DNA of 64,000 bases from contig JAAOOA010000465.1 of assembly GCA_012861695.1 (NCBI GenBank), positions 1 through 64,000 of the forward strand, read 5' to 3'. This document shows, piece by piece, positions 36,523 to 48,449 of this stretch. Under the pieces are notes generated by a model. That model searched no databases. It worked only from the letters and a program-made list of their open reading frames with translations, and was not told where the DNA came from. The translations under genes were made by a program, and so were the position numbers. The DNA is from Trematomus loennbergii (Eukaryota; Chordata; Actinopteri; Perciformes; Nototheniidae). Within the stretch, counting starts at the first letter, position 1; each line of letters opens with the position of its first letter.

Positions 36523-37011
36523 TCAGGCACGAGGATAGGACAGCACTGGGTGTTGAATATTAGCGGACAACATCTGAGAACCTGCTCTGTTTGGATGTAC
36601 GCCGTCGTTGTTAAAAAGAGACCGGCGATTCCAGAAAAGGTTAAAATTGTCAATAAACCCGACTGTCTGAGCTGTGCAGGTGGACTGCAGCCAGGTGTGA
36701 AGACTAAGCAGTCTGCTGAAGTGAGCAGTGTCGCGGCCTACAGTGGGAATCGGCCCCGAAATAAAAACAGGCATTCCACGGTTCTTTAGGAAGTAAAAAA
36801 GGTGGTTAAAATCAGATTTGGTCAACTCAGACTGTTGACGAGCTGCATCGTTTGTGCCTACGTGGATTATCACTCTTTTGATGGATAACGAAAGTGTGGG
36901 CAGTAAATCCTGGAGCTTTTTCTGAATGTCGGATGTCATGGCACCGGGGAAGCAGTGTGTTGTTGCATTAAAAAAACGCACATTCCTGGCTATGGAATCG
37001 CCGATAATCAA
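36523..37011 (-). CDS. L2 ORF1 SGNH/GDSL esterase domain
   Basis: A 162-codon open segment. It begins with GDSIARNV (nucleophile Ser block), continues with HVGTNDAA (Gly-Asn-Asp block) and ends with DGVHPNRAG (catalytic Asp-His block). The spacing is that of a complete SGNH hydrolase of the kind found in ORF1 of fish L2 and CR1 elements, where it may act on lipids or help RNP handling. All catalytic motifs are retained. The proline-rich N-terminal part of ORF1 (37012-37473) is in a broken frame. Confidence 0.8.
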   Translation of the reverse strand: MIIGDSIARNVRFFNATTHCFPGAMTSDIQKKLQDLLPTLSLSIKRVIIHVGTNDAARQQSELTKSDFNHLFYFLKNRGMPVFISGPIPTVGRDTAHFSRLLSLHTWLQSTCTAQTVGFIDNFNLFWNRRSLFNNDGVHPNRAGSQMLSANIQHPVLSYPRA

Positions 37012-37488
37012 AGTTGAGGGGGAGAAAGCGGCCGTGGGTGTGTAGACGGGGCTCCGCCAGAACCGAACACGTCACAATCAGTATCCACAGCGTGAGCAAC
37101 CCTTACCGGCTGGGGCTGGGTGGTCACAGCCGGGGTCTGCTGCGGCGAGGATGTGGGGTTTGTTACTTGAAAAATGAGACCTTCAGAGCGTCTCCTGGTC
37201 ACGGCCTCCTTCAGTAATCTGCGGCGAAAGGAGGACGAAGGCTTCGGGGCTGAAAGGGGTCCCCTGCTTTGTTTTCCTGTGCTCGGCTGGCGAATCCTTC
37301 GGGCCGGGATGGAGGGGAGACGGCAACACGAGAAGGAGATGCTTCCAGGTGTGGCGAGACCACAGTGGCATCCGAGGGATGAGCAGGAGCCTCATCAGGA
37401 AGAACAGCAAAACGGTTCGATGTCTCCAGACGAGGCCATTGTGTCGCTGCAGCAGAGCAGTTCCTTCCGCCACAAACTACCTCGGACC
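37012..37488 (-). pseudogene. L2 ORF1 middle region, proline-rich
   Basis: Minus-strand reading gives PTSSPQQTPAV and similar low-complexity text linking the N-terminal coil to the esterase domain. No single frame is open throughout. It ends at the TIR of a hAT fragment. Confidence 0.55.
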
Positions 37489-37860
37489 CAGTGGCGAGCC
37501 GTCAGAGGGCCTAAGATATTCTAAAAAATAATATTTGAAAACATTAAAAAAAAACTTTTTTTAAATATTATTTTTAATATATTTTTTTGTTACATTTTTC
37601 ATTAGTTTTACCAAAATAACTTGATTTAATTGTATTTAAAATAACATTTCCAAATAGATAAATCCTTCGAATCTGCCTGTTCAGTTTCTGTTGGAATGTG
37701 AAGGGTTAAATGCCGTCTCTGCGAGTTACTGTGAAGACAGGAGAGCTTGTTGGTCCCTCTGTACATTCACAGAGGGCCCGCTATAGTAACTCAATGAGAG
37801 AGTAATGTCAAATGACAGTACAATTGACCAATCATAGGCGATCGATAGAAAGCTGTCGAT
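37489..37860. mobile_element. hAT-like fragment, one end only
   Basis: Starts CAGTGGCGAGCCGTCAGAGG, preceded by CTCGGACC. A hairpin GGTCCCTCTGT...ACAGAGGGCCC lies near 37750-37795. No matching CGCCACTG end was found, so the right boundary is approximate. It splits ORF1 of the L2. Confidence 0.45.
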
Positions 37861-37971
37861 CATTTTTTCTTTTTCCCGGACTTCTTTCTCCAGCCTGTGA
37901 ATGTTACCCTCCAGTCGTGAGTACGCAATATGACAGTTCTCACACACAGCCATACTTGTAACTGCGAGCAT
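37861..37971 (-). pseudogene. L2 ORF1 N-terminus, CENC motif and coiled coil
   Basis: Begins MLAVTSMAVCENC, followed by a heptad-like SRLEGNIHRLEKEVREKEK. This is the expected start of an L2 ORF1 protein, which uses a coiled coil to oligomerise. It runs into hAT-derived sequence after KMIDS. Confidence 0.65.
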
Positions 37972-38582
37972 CTTTAGGGTTAACCCAAACTTTTGCTGGG
38001 CGCAAAAAGAGTGCAGTTGTACACTTTTAACGCAATCTTTGATTCGGTTGTTTAGACAGAGTTAAAAAAACGAAGTAAAAACAATAAGATTGATTTAAAA
38101 ATTAGGAGTTAAATGAGTAGAAAACGTTAAAATATCCCCACTGGTGTTATTGAAGAGGCGAGGTTGCTGCCATCTTGGAATCAGTTGCCCTACACCAGTG
38201 GTTCTCAAACTTTTTCTGTCATTCCCCACTTTGAACAGGTGGGCCTTTTCAAGCCCCACCTGTCCCTCATCGCTCCAATAAAATGGTAGGCCAAGCTTAA
38301 AATTGTCAAATGTATCGTTCTATAATAATATAACAATATATATATAACTAATAACATCAGTTCAAAAACAGAGAAAATCAATAACAAGTAACAGCTCAGA
38401 AATCGAAAAAATAAAAGTGCAATGGCGTCAAGTTCTACATCTTATAACAAATAACATCAATAACAAATAACATCAGTTCAAAATAGAGAAAATCAATAAC
38501 ACATCAATACATTCATACATTCTCGAAATACATTCAGCAATGAAAATAACAAATTGAATGCATGAGTCTCATCACTGGATTA

Positions 38583-40615
38583 TCAGTGACTGCAGTGAGC
38601 CTGTTTTGCACTACACATCTTCTCAAAACGTGGTTGCAGGCTTGATAATGCCACTCTCAGGACGTGCTCAATGTTGAGCCTAGATCTGTATTTGGTTTTC
38701 AGTGTTGCAACAGCTGAAAAGCCAATCTCACAGAGATAAGATGTGACGAAGGGAAGAAGAATGTGCACAGCTCTCTGCCCAATGACTGGATACTCCCTCT
38801 CCACTCCAAGCCAGAATTCACTTTGTGTCTGAGCTGTAAACTTCAGCCTCAGTGTGGAGTCAGAGGTCATCTCAATGAACTGGTCCTCTTCGGCAGAGCT
38901 GAAATCAGCAGGTGCTGCAGATAGAATATAAATACATTTCTTATTTGTCATTGTTTGTTAAATATAAATATCTCTATTTGACAACAACATATAGCAAGTA
39001 GGCTATATATCTTTGTAAAATACATGAAGTCATAACATATAATACCAACCTGCTGCATGGAATGGATCCATAATCCAGTCATACTGAGCACTGCTGGTTG
39101 GGAAATATTTTTTGAAATAAGCTTAGCAGGGATGTGATGTGCTGCTTAATACATTGGATCACAGCAGTGGCTCCAGAATCAGTGGTTTCAGCGATTTCAC
39201 TCAGACTCTCAAAGGCATCAATTCTTCCTTGGTCGAGGCGCCTGCCCCATACCTCCAGCTTTCGGGTGAATCCAGTGATCTTATCTGCTAGGTGAGGTAG
39301 GTGCTTGTCTTTGCCTTGTAGCTGGAGATTTAATTCGTTGAGCTTTCCAAAGACATCGCTGAGATAAGCCAGCTTCATCAAAAAATGTTCGTCAGTGAAC
39401 TTGCTTGCGGCTTCATACATGCGCTCCTCTTCCAAGAAAAGGCGGATCTCCGCTCGGAGCTCAAACACGCGCGTCAGCACTTTGCCTCGGGAAAGCCACC
39501 TTGCCTCGCTGTGAAACAGCACAGCTGTGTGATCAGCTCCCATCTCCTCGCAAAGTGCGGAGAACAGACGCGCTTTCAAGGGCCGGGTTTTGATGAAATT
39601 CACCACGCTCATTCAAAATCTCATTCAGATCGGACTGAGCTGCCTTGATGCGAGCGCTTCCCTATGAATAACACAGTGCGCATCTGGCGCAACCCTCTTT
39701 ATTAGTGCCTGCAGGCCATTTCTTTTCCCTGCCATCGTCTGTGCCCCATCCGAGCAAAAGCCCACACAGTTTTCCCATGGTATGTCATGTTCGGTCAGGT
39801 AAGTGTTGAGAATGTTGAAAAGCTCCACAGCTGTGGCCCTATTTTTGACATACTTGCAGAACAGAATATCTTCGGTCAGGGTTAACGCATCGACAAAGCG
39901 GACGTATGCAATGAACAAACAGTCTTTGTTACTGTCAGTTGCCTCGTCCACTTGCAAGGCAAAACGTGAATGTTTGAGTTTGTCAAGCAGTTGCTCTTCT
40001 AGATCGTTAGATATGTCATCTATGCGTCTGGCAATTGTGTCATTTGACAGTGGGATAGCCTTCAATTTGGCTGCGCTTGTCTCGTCCAGCATGATTGACA
40101 CCGTATCTATTGCCGCAGGGAGGATGAGCTGCTCAGCTATTGTGTGTGGTTTTTTGACTGGGCAATTCTGTGTGCAACTTTATATGAGGCCATTTGGGCT
40201 TTACTAGTCACTGAAGTAGCCTTTACCATTTGATGCTCCTGCTGACGGTATTCTGTCAATTTTCTTTGGAAGAAATCAAGTGCTTATTTGCATGACTAGG
40301 GTGCGTAGTCTCTAGGTGTCTTCGCAATTTGTTGGGTCTGTCCGCTGCTAGCGGCTGAAGACACAGTACACACATGGGTCTGTCCTCTGTTCCCACGGTC
40401 GCCACCGTGAATCCAAGAGCAAGATACTCGTCGTCATACTTTCTTTTAGGTTGACTTTTTGGTGGATTAGCTGTCTTTTTCGCCACTAGTACTGAATCGC
40501 CAGCCTTTGTATTGCGTGTCACAAATGCATCCATATTAGTAATCCTATCGCCCACTACACTTTCATGCCTCCCGCTACAATTAATAGACGAGTTTGCCGC
40601 ACATTTCCGGTCCAT
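38583..40615 (-). pseudogene. hAT transposase (ZBED5/SCAND3-like), frameshifted
   Basis: The reading frame opens at 40615 (MDRKCAANSS). Domains in order: a BED-type zinc finger (CVLCLQPL ... RRHLETTH) at 40256-40450; an RNase H-like core with LQVDEATD and FCSDGAQTMAGK at 39625-40101; then CVIHREAL, HSEARWLSRGKVL and a helical insert at 39079-39612; and the hATC dimerisation region (SYLCEIGFSAVATLK ... RSRLNIEH) at 38583-38951. Frames change near 40101-40256, at 39612-39625 and between 38951 and 39079, so the protein is dead. Domain content and length match the ZBED family of domesticated and mobile hAT proteins. Confidence 0.87.
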
Positions 40616-41121
40616 TTCTATGAGGGCCGTCACATGGACGCCGGAAGGTGGGGTGCTGAGGGGGCTGCAGCACCCCATCTGTTGGCGGAGAGTTGTAACT
40701 GCAACGCCAAAAAGTTCACTAAACAAATCAATACACAAGTTTTATTTTGAGTTACTATTTTTGAGTTAGCATTTTAGTGTAAGCAGCAGGGACGTGCACA
40801 GACATTTGGAGGGGCTATTCCATAACTTAATAACAGAGATGGTCAAACTAAAGTGGAGACATGGCAGAAATCCTACAATAAAGCGGGACAGTGAAGTGTT
40901 CTCCGTGAGAGGGCGATCAAGAGAGAGGGTGAGGGAGTTTACGGAGCAGATGGAAATACACAGAAAGACAGAAGCACAATAACAAGTATATTTAGGTGTT
41001 TTTTTGTAAATAACCGACGGTGTCAAGAGGAAGTAAAGTCCCCTGGTTTGTCCCCTATACTCTAACTGCCATGAGAAAACTCAAAATCAATATAAACATA
41101 TTCAAAAACGGTAGGTGGGCC

Positions 41122-41218
41122 GTGGACTTTCACAGCGCCAGTACCGCATCTGCCGCCGCAAACACCCGCCGTTGCGAGGCTCCGGCGGCTCCGGCGCAGC
41201 AGCGCTGTGAAAGTCCAC
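41122..41218. repeat. perfect 17-bp inverted repeat
   Basis: GTGGACTTTCACAGCGC at 41122-41138 is exactly reverse-complemented at 41202-41218, with a GC-rich 63-nt interior. It lies inside the right part of the hAT. Just beyond, near 41270, is GGTTCGATTCC, a match to a tRNA B box, but the pairing needed for a tRNA is absent. Confidence 0.7.
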
Positions 41219-41420
41219 CGGCGTTGCGAGTCTCCGGCTGTAACAGTCCACTACCGCCCGCGAGGACCCAGGTTCGATTCCCACCTGAGGTCCAAAAAAA
41301 TGTAATTTTTTTTAATAATAATAATTTCCCGTTCATCGCGTCCATTCGCGCCCCACCTATCACATCTCTGCGCCCCACCAGTGGAGCGCGCCCCACACTT
41401 TGAGAAATGCTGCTCTACAC

Positions 41421-41868
41421 TGTGTTACTATAGTTACTGCCCCAGCTACTAAACTGTAATGGAAACGCAGCATAAAGTGAGCCAGTCCTAACAAGGCCTA
41501 ACGAGGCCTAGCCATACCGAGCGAGGCCGAGTGAGGCCCTGTAGTGGAAATGCGCCATTAGAGTGAACCTAAGTGGGTACACTCCAGCATACACCTCTGG
41601 TGGACTCCATGCAGTGCCAGTCATCTCACTAGTTGTGAAAAAGAGTGAATGCCACTTATTTTACACATGTGCCATAAGATGCTTGTAAGGTGATGATTAA
41701 GGTGATGTATTTACTACTATAAGAAGTGAAAAAATTGTCTTTTGTTCTTGGACATTTATGTGAATTTTCAGTGATGTACTTTACTATGTGGGCCATAATA
41801 ATATGTGAGAAATTGTCGTTTTCTTGGACCTTGATGTGAAGTTAAGATTTTTGATAAGCTTTGGGTAT
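41421..41868. other. intergenic, nothing recognised
   Basis: AT-rich sequence without credible coding. A direct repeat CTGTARTGGAAAYGC occurs near 41455 and 41540 on either side of a run of AGGCC-type words, suggesting an old DNA-transposon scrap. Confidence 0.4.
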
Positions 41869-42204
41869 TGTTAGTAATTCTTGAACCCCGAGAGCAGGAG
41901 AGACTGAAAAGAGTCAAGGCAAGCTTATAAAAGTTAACAGCATTTAATTACACAAAGGATGCGGTGGTGTACAAATGAAATGTGCACGTTGGTGGCTCCA
42001 CCCTGCCAGCTGTTTGGTCCCGTCCGCGCTGGGTCAGCTGGGGGCAAGGAAAGAGACAGATCCTTTCTGTGGCTCCCGGGTAACAACTGTAGTCTTCTCC
42101 TATTGGCCGGCGTCGACGGGGGCGTGTCCAATGCAAATCCTGTCGGTTTCTGCTGCTGAATTACATCATTCTGATGTCTGTGGTTATTTAAACATTCCCT
42201 AATA
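41869..42204 (-). mobile_element. solo LTR, 3' part (split by a transposon)
   Basis: Read on the minus strand this ends AAGAATTACTAACA and is preceded by TTTTCAGTCTCTCC and TAATTAAA, parallel to the U5 end of the retroviral LTRs at 43723 and 53739. The other part is at 54750-55005, and together they form an LTR of about 590 bp. No clean target duplication is visible. Confidence 0.7.
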
Positions 42205-42844
42205 CAGGGTTCTTACACCTTTTCCAAAGTCAATTCAAGCACTTTTCAAGCATTTTCAAGGTGCATTTTCAAGCTTTTCAAGCATCTTACAGCTGTTGTA
42301 AATTACATATTTATATACACATACTTATACTCAAATGATTATTTCCCTACCTCACATTAAATCAGATGTTCTTTATGCTATAAACAACCAAATGTGTGTT
42401 TCATAATAGCATTCTACATGAGGATGAAAAATTAAAATGTTTAGAAAAGAAAACTAAGTTTAATATTTCAAAATGAGTGACCCATCTGTACGTAGACTAG
42501 GCATCCCATATAACCTGGCTGAGCCAATATAAAACATCAGCCAAATAACTTTTCAATACATTATTGATTACTATTTTGAGGTACTTTTAGGTTGGCAGTA
42601 AACATAAGTCAGAGGTAAATGGTGTACTTTTACTCCACTACATGTATTTAATACCTTTAGTTACTTTACAGATCTGGATGAATGATGTGAAATATAATCA
42701 AGTGTTAAATCAGACTGTAGTTCCACTGGAGTAAATCCACAAGCTACCCTGCAGTATACAAAGTCATTCAAACTAGCTGCACCTTTACCAGCTTTGAGAA
42801 CACTTTCATGATCAATCATTATAAAACATATCATATACAATTAT

Positions 42845-42950
42845 TAGGGATGCTCCGATCGCCAAATTTGGGGCCGATCGCCGGAATCAGTATCGGCCGA
42901 TACCGATCGCCGATCCGATCGAGTGGGCGGGGCCTTTGGGGATCTTCCAT
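42845..42950 (+). mobile_element. hAT-type terminal fragment
   Basis: TAGGGATGCTCCGATC, followed by several CCGATCG/TCGGCCGA palindromes, is a familiar fish hAT end. No partner end was found inside the host element. Confidence 0.45.
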
Positions 42951-43097
42951 TTAAAGTGATTTTTTAAAACTCAGTTAATGGGGCTCATTCACTGGCGCTT
43001 CCACAAACCAACCAACCAACATAATTATTACATTCAAATGAAGTACATTATTCAAGTTAACTTGGGATAATAACACGGGAGAAATTAGCGGAAGCGC

Positions 43098-43139
43098 TCT
43101 CTTTTCCTCTCTCCCCTCTCTCCCTCTCTCTCTCTCCTG
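43098..43139 (+). repeat. CT-rich microsatellite
   Basis: Imperfect (CT)n tract with CCCTCTCT units, about 40 bp. Confidence 0.8.
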
Positions 43140-43722
43140 ACAGCCCGTCAGTATCTCCTGCAGCTCACTGATCCAGTAATCAGTGACCCGACAGTGAAGA
43201 ATAAATATATGTATAACTAGTTTAGCTTGTTCCAGAGGTAGATAAAATAGCTAAGTGTGTTAGGTCTAACTCTTAATGGTGTTCTGCTCCTCACCGGTCC
43301 GTCACAGCGGGTGGAGCTGCAGGATTTCTGCTTTACACACGTTGCATACCGCTATTTTATTGTCTCATAAAGGTTATTATTATCTTAAATACTGCCAGAC
43401 TAGTGAAGCCATTTTGGCAACCTTGTTTGCCGCGCACAGAGAAAAGTGTCATGTATTTTACATGCAACGATAGCCTAATCTAAAACGCTCTACTACGGCG
43501 TACCTTTCGTGTGGTGTGTGGCTCGTCAGCGCAGACTCTCGCATCGTTATTGTTGCACACTTTGCAGGAGGCTACTCTTGGGCTTCGCTTGACCCTCTCT
43601 TAGCCATGGCTTGTATTTGTCCTCTGCTAGCCAACGCTCGTTGAAACGGCAACCTCCTGGCATACTGTCATCACTCTCATCAGAATGCCCAGGTCACACA
43701 CGTAACAAAAACACTTGCCGGG

Positions 43723-44489
43723 TGTTAGAAATTAAAATCAATGTTAAACAGCATAATTCAGTCTAAAACATATCGTCAGTTTAAAGCTGTTTTATTGTGG
43801 AAAAGCCCGGAAGTTCCCAGGAAATCAATGCCAAGCTTTTATTCTGAAAAATCCTTTATCCGGTTAGCTTGTGACTAATGTTGCATTTTCTGAATGTAAA
43901 GTGAAAATGACTTTGAGTGTTACACACAAACGTACGGACTTTAACACTACATCGATAGACGTTAAGATATTATTACTGCTGAATATTAAATGAAGGTCTA
44001 GTTGATCGTAGTGTTTACAGATACGTGAGAAGCTATGACGTCAGAGGGAATTTCCGTAAAATAAGAACTGTGCCGGAGCGGAACCACTAGGACTTCTAAA
44101 CTAAGTATTACAGCTGTTTATAAGGTATTAAATAGAAAGTCATGACAGAGATAATGAGGAGAAAATGCTTAAGGAAGTAGGCAGAGAATATCAATGTCGA
44201 AATCATCTGTGCTCTCGCGATATCGAACCGGCAAATGAGACGGGAATCCCACTATTTGCACAGCGGGAGACGACGGGAGATGGATAAAAACAGCGGACTG
44301 AGGACGCTCGCTCTCTTTCCTTCGCTGCAGCCTCCTGAAGACACACCGGCTTTGTCTTTCCTTTACCCATGCTTGTTCTTTTACCACGTTACTTAATTAA
44401 ACTACCCATTTGAACCTTTTCAGAGACTCCATTAGTCTCGTTATTTTAAGTTTCTTTCCTGGGAGCGAGAAGATCACGAATTATCAACA
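43723..44489 (+). mobile_element. 5' LTR of an endogenous retrovirus
   Basis: It starts TGTTAGAAATTAAAATCAAT and ends GAATTATCAACA, 767 bp. By eye it differs from the 3' LTR (764 bp) by about a dozen substitutions and several single-base indels, so the insertion is fairly recent compared with the state of its genes. A primer-binding site follows two bases later. An AATTAAA polyadenylation-like signal lies near 44392. Confidence 0.92.
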
Positions 44490-44491
44490 AA

Positions 44492-44509
44492 TGGTGACCC
44501 GACATGTGA
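44492..44509 (+). promoter_or_regulatory. retroviral primer-binding site, tRNA-Trp-like
   Basis: TGGTGACCCGACATGTGA resembles the tRNA-Trp complement TGGTGACCCCGACGTGAT, recalled from avian retroviruses, with one base missing and a small change. The primer tRNA is therefore inferred. Confidence 0.6.
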
Positions 44510-46453
44510 TATCGACACTGGGAGAGGAATAGCTAGTTTCGACGGAGATTTTGCGAACCACAAACACACAAAGGGCCCATATGCGAACGGTAAGGAGAAG
44601 CCAGTTATATCAAATTCTTCAATAGCTTATATAGAACCATTTAGATTTGTGTGTTTTGTGGCGAGCAGGACATCCTGAGAACAGCTGTTAATTTAATGTT
44701 AAATAACTAAATTTATAAACCAAACCACGTGGCGTTGTTTTAGAGCAAGCAAAGGGTAAGTCTCTATTCCTTTCTTTGATTCATTAACCAACTGCATGTT
44801 TTTAATATTAATCTTTTAAAGTCATTAGGGACGATAAATATTGTGTAGGACAATATTAAAAGACACGGAGGTGTGGACGACAAAGCTAGTACGGCTAGTA
44901 GGTGTTATACTGTTGTGTTTTCAACCAAGATATTGCGGAGTGGATTACGGTAATAGGAGTTACAGCAGCATTACGGTATACATGACGACGGTCTGTTATT
45001 GGTAGCTGATAGGTCTCCATATTGGTCCCACACTAGCGTATCTAAGCAACATCAGATAATCACCAGACCATAAGGTCAAATATTACGTGGATAGGTTTAA
45101 GGCTTATGACGTAAGGGTTCCTCATTTTAAGAATAGGATATCTCTAGGATAAAGCCCATATTCATTGAAATGTTATTTTGAATATAAAGTATAGTTTTCT
45201 GTTGTATTTTTAAACTGTGTCATACCACACCAGGGTTTCCATTTGTCCATTTAAAGATCACCAAGCCATTATTTGAACTTATCAGTCAGAACCACATGGG
45301 ATAATTTCAACATCTCTTTGTTCTGGGGGTCAGAGTTCTAAATAATCAGTAGCCATCTTGTTTTGACTGTATTTCAAACAAGACACAAGGCAGTCGCCAT
45401 TTCAAGAAATGCTAATTCGACAGACTCTTTTGTTCTTTGTGGTTTCACTCACATGAGGCCAAGTCCTTTCTGACCTCCATCTTGTGAAGAACAAACCATT
45501 CTTCTTGACCCAGTTGGATTTAGGAAATAGTACATTTTGATAAATCAGGTTACCTATAGATATTGGAGTTGGTGTTTGGATCTGATCTTAAGCATTGTGA
45601 TTGTATTTGGCTGGTTTATTCAAATGTGATGGCTGGATTATGTGTTATTGTTTAAATCTTTAAGCATTGTGATTGTATTTGGCTGGTTTATTCAAATGTG
45701 ATGGCTGGATTATGTGTTATTAAATCTTTAAGCATTGTGATTGTATTTGGCTGGTTTATTCAAATGTGATGGCTGATGTTTTTACTGTTTAACCATAAAG
45801 TGAATTTCCTTCCCATATCAAAGGTAGTTATTAAGAAAATAAGCTTCTTGTTAAAAAGAAGTACGTTTTTAAGGAGGGCTAAAAAGGGTAGATACAACTG
45901 AAAAATTACAAACAGCGCACTCTGCTGGTTGTACAGAATTGTTGCACCAAAGAAAAACGTATAAAAATATCACCAATTATAGCCATATGCTAAAGTTTAC
46001 TTTCAAGTGTTCTAGATGAACAAGTACTTCATCACACATAGATAGAATCACAGGTGGTTTTTTCAACCTAGACTGTAGAATATCTAAAAACATCACATAA
46101 TTGAAGTGAACACAGTTTATGATATTAGCATAATTTCATGCACATTGGTATATTAAATACACTATAAAGTTGGATTTTCAGAAGTTGGATTTTCAGAAGA
46201 TTTCTATTTTTCATATTTTAAAGTCAAGAACTACACACTGTACAATTTTTAATTTTTCAAATTTTTTTTTATTTTTACTTTCTTAATATTTTTACTTTAA
46301 AAAAAATAAAAAAAAAAAAAAAAGGGGAATCCCAGATATTGAAGTTAAGTTCGGACAACATAGGATATTTTTTATCAGGAACGAAGGTACTATTCAGTAG
46401 ATTAGTGATTCATCTTTGATACATTTAATAACTATATCCAACTACTTAAGAAA
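44510..46453 (+). other. retroviral leader, non-coding
   Basis: About 1.9 kb of AT-rich sequence between the primer site and gag without a credible frame. It contains a 68-72-bp minisatellite (45589-45779) and a T-rich then A-rich tract (46240-46323). Confidence 0.6.
45589..45779 (+). repeat. minisatellite, about 70 bp x 2.8
   Basis: Three copies of a unit containing AGCATTGTGATTGTATTTGG start at 45591, 45663 and 45731. The third copy is cut short after GGCTG. Confidence 0.9.
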
Positions 46454-48449
46454 ATGTCACCAAAATATATTAACTTAGGAGCACCCGCAGAGCCAGGGTC
46501 AACTGCAGACATCAAGGAAAAGGTACATGTCAGATCAGATGCCACAACACATGCATCAGACAGACAAAAGATCTGGAAAAGAATACAGGAATTGTTTGAT
46601 CAATGGCAGACGAGAGGATTGATTCCAGCAGACGACCAACCTGGCCCAACAAAAGCCCATAGAAAAGCTGTAGTTGCTTATGAGAACGAGAGATACTTAC
46701 ACCAGCAAGAAGCATGGATCCACACCAGACACCCCTTTTGGTATGGACCTGAAAAAAGCGCTATGAACAAAGCTGAAAAACGACAGTTGCAAGTCTGCTG
46801 CTCCATCTGAAATATGCCAGCCAGGGATTGACAAACAGCATACATGTGTTAGAAGTGGCAGATCTGCCAGTGAAGGAAGACACAGCAGGAATAACAGAAG
46901 AGGCTCCAGTTATCCAAACTCAAGAGCAGAATCCAAGTCTAACCGAAGTGTCTTTTTCCAACATATCAGAGAACAACCTTTTCACCAAGCCCCTATAGGA
47001 GAAGTATTGGAGTTGGATGGACTCCCCACAGCCACACGTGTCAAAGACTTGGAGTATGAAGTCAGGATGCTATCTGGTGAAGTTAACCAGCTGAAGGAGG
47101 AACTCAAAAGAAGAGAGGAAGACGGATCTCAAGGCGCTACAACAGTAGCTATAGCTGGAAGACTCAAGAACGGCACAATCCACATATTACCGGTGATAGC
47201 AGCTGAGAAGGAGGATTTCAATACCAACCATGGACTCACAGGGACATGGAAACATTAGTGTCCAAGCTACCTCCACTCACCAAAGGAGGTCAGAAGTGGC
47301 TGAATGATCTGGAGAAGTACACTGTCCAAGACGACCTGTGCTTGGGAGACATGAGGGCACTGCTAGGACGGATAGAAGGAAGACTAAAGGCAAGAGCAGT
47401 AGATTTCGAGGCCAAATGCGCCAACTCTCCAGATGACATTTCATTCAACAAAATCAGGTCGAGCTATTGGGCTGCTATTCGTCACATCTACCCGACAGCA
47501 TACAGTTTACATGCCCTCACCAGCCTGAAAAAAGGAACGGAGGAAGACATGCATGCCTTCTTGAAAAGATGTGAAGGAGTGTGGGAGGACAGCACTGGAG
47601 AACGACATGACGCTTCTCCGGCTGTCGTGATGTTGTGGAAGAATGCGGTCATTAAAGCCCTTCCCCAATCTGTGCAGGCATGCCTGGAAGACAAGGTGGG
47701 ATTAGACATTAAACCATTGAAGAATGGAGACAACATCTCATTCACCAAGACATGACATACCAGGCAACACAGAGGGAAAATGACGAAGTGATGAAAGCAC
47801 TAAAACTAAGACTTTTGAAGATGCAGGTAGCTGAGAAAGACATTGAGGCTTGTAGGAAGAAGACAAGGAGAAGGGAGGAGAAGCTTTCAGAGATAGCCAT
47901 AGAACCAGAGAAGGCAGGGCGAACACCTCTAACAGTTCAAACTCAGGAAGAACCAGAGAATCAAATGCAGAACCAACAAAGCGGAGGAGGACGTTTCAGA
48001 GGAAGACGTTTCCAGAATGGTGGCTGCTACACATGTGGTCAGACGTCACATTGGTCCAATGCATGTCCCACACAACTCCAGCAACAGCAAGCACCTGTGT
48101 ATCTTCCTACCCAAGTACAGCCACAAGCACCACAGTATCTTCAACAGCAAACACCTGCATATCTGCCTACCCAAGTACAGCCGCAAGCACAGGTATACCC
48201 TCCCATACAACGAAGGGGCAGAGGAGGACGTTTTCAATCAACAGCAAGAGTTCCCAAAGTGAAGGATGCTTCAAATGTGGTCAGCTGACACATTGGTCCA
48301 GAGAGTGTCCGCAGAACATTGCACCAAACAACGGCCCTCCACACAGTTACCCCAGGGGAGGTTTCCATGACTATAACAGAGGCAGGGGGTCTCAGGGATG
48401 GCAAAGAGGAATAGTATTTCCAAACATGAATGTGTTGAATGTTATTTAA
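46454..48449 (+). pseudogene. gag: endogenous retrovirus gag remnant
   Basis: The segments lie in several frames. At 46454-46810 is a matrix-like N-terminus. At 47007-47258 is a short coiled coil followed by the start of capsid. At 47246-47755 is a capsid-like stretch (KLPPLTKGG, LCLGDMRALL). At 47752-48288 is a basic nucleocapsid with CX2CX4HX4C knuckle CYTCGQTSHWSNAC and RGR/GGRF boxes, plus a repeated PTQVQPQA segment. A second knuckle, CFKCGQLTHWSREC, sits at 48260-48310 in a shifted frame. Frame changes at 46810-47007, 47258 and about 48240 leave no intact protein. It resembles gag of fish endogenous retroviruses; genus not assigned. Confidence 0.8.

Larger units (their letters stand above)
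31852..38187 (-). mobile_element. L2-clade LINE copy 1 (interrupted)
   Basis: A non-LTR retrotransposon read right to left: 5' leader with a CCAAGATGGCAGC motif (about 38165-38180), ORF1 with a short coiled coil and an SGNH esterase domain, then ORF2 with endonuclease and reverse transcriptase, ending in a (GGCAA)n-type tail. It is interrupted by hAT elements at 33784-35078 and from 37489. Its 3' end abuts the last miR-430 unit, so it sits immediately upstream of the cluster in transcription direction. L2 assignment rests on the esterase ORF1, the RT C-terminus and the short-repeat tail. Confidence 0.85.
38196..41412 (-). mobile_element. hAT transposon with BED-finger transposase
   Basis: The left end is CAGTGGTTCTCAAACTTT and the right end, reverse-complemented, is CAGCATTTCTCAAAGTGT. 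The flanking octamers CCCTACAC (38188-38195) and CTCTACAC (41413-41420) match at 7 of 8 positions. At 3.2 kb it is full length with a transposase gene on the minus strand. It inserted at or next to the 5' end of L2 copy 1. The stretch 40640-41400 also holds remnants of other repeats. Confidence 0.88.

Noticed and set aside
37726..37971. An independent 81-codon minus-strand gene
   Set aside because: The N-terminal part is the L2 ORF1 start, and the rest reads into a hAT fragment.
41266..41300. tRNA gene or SINE head (GGTTCGATTCC)
   Set aside because: Only the B-box word matches. The T-stem does not pair and no A box is seen at the right distance.
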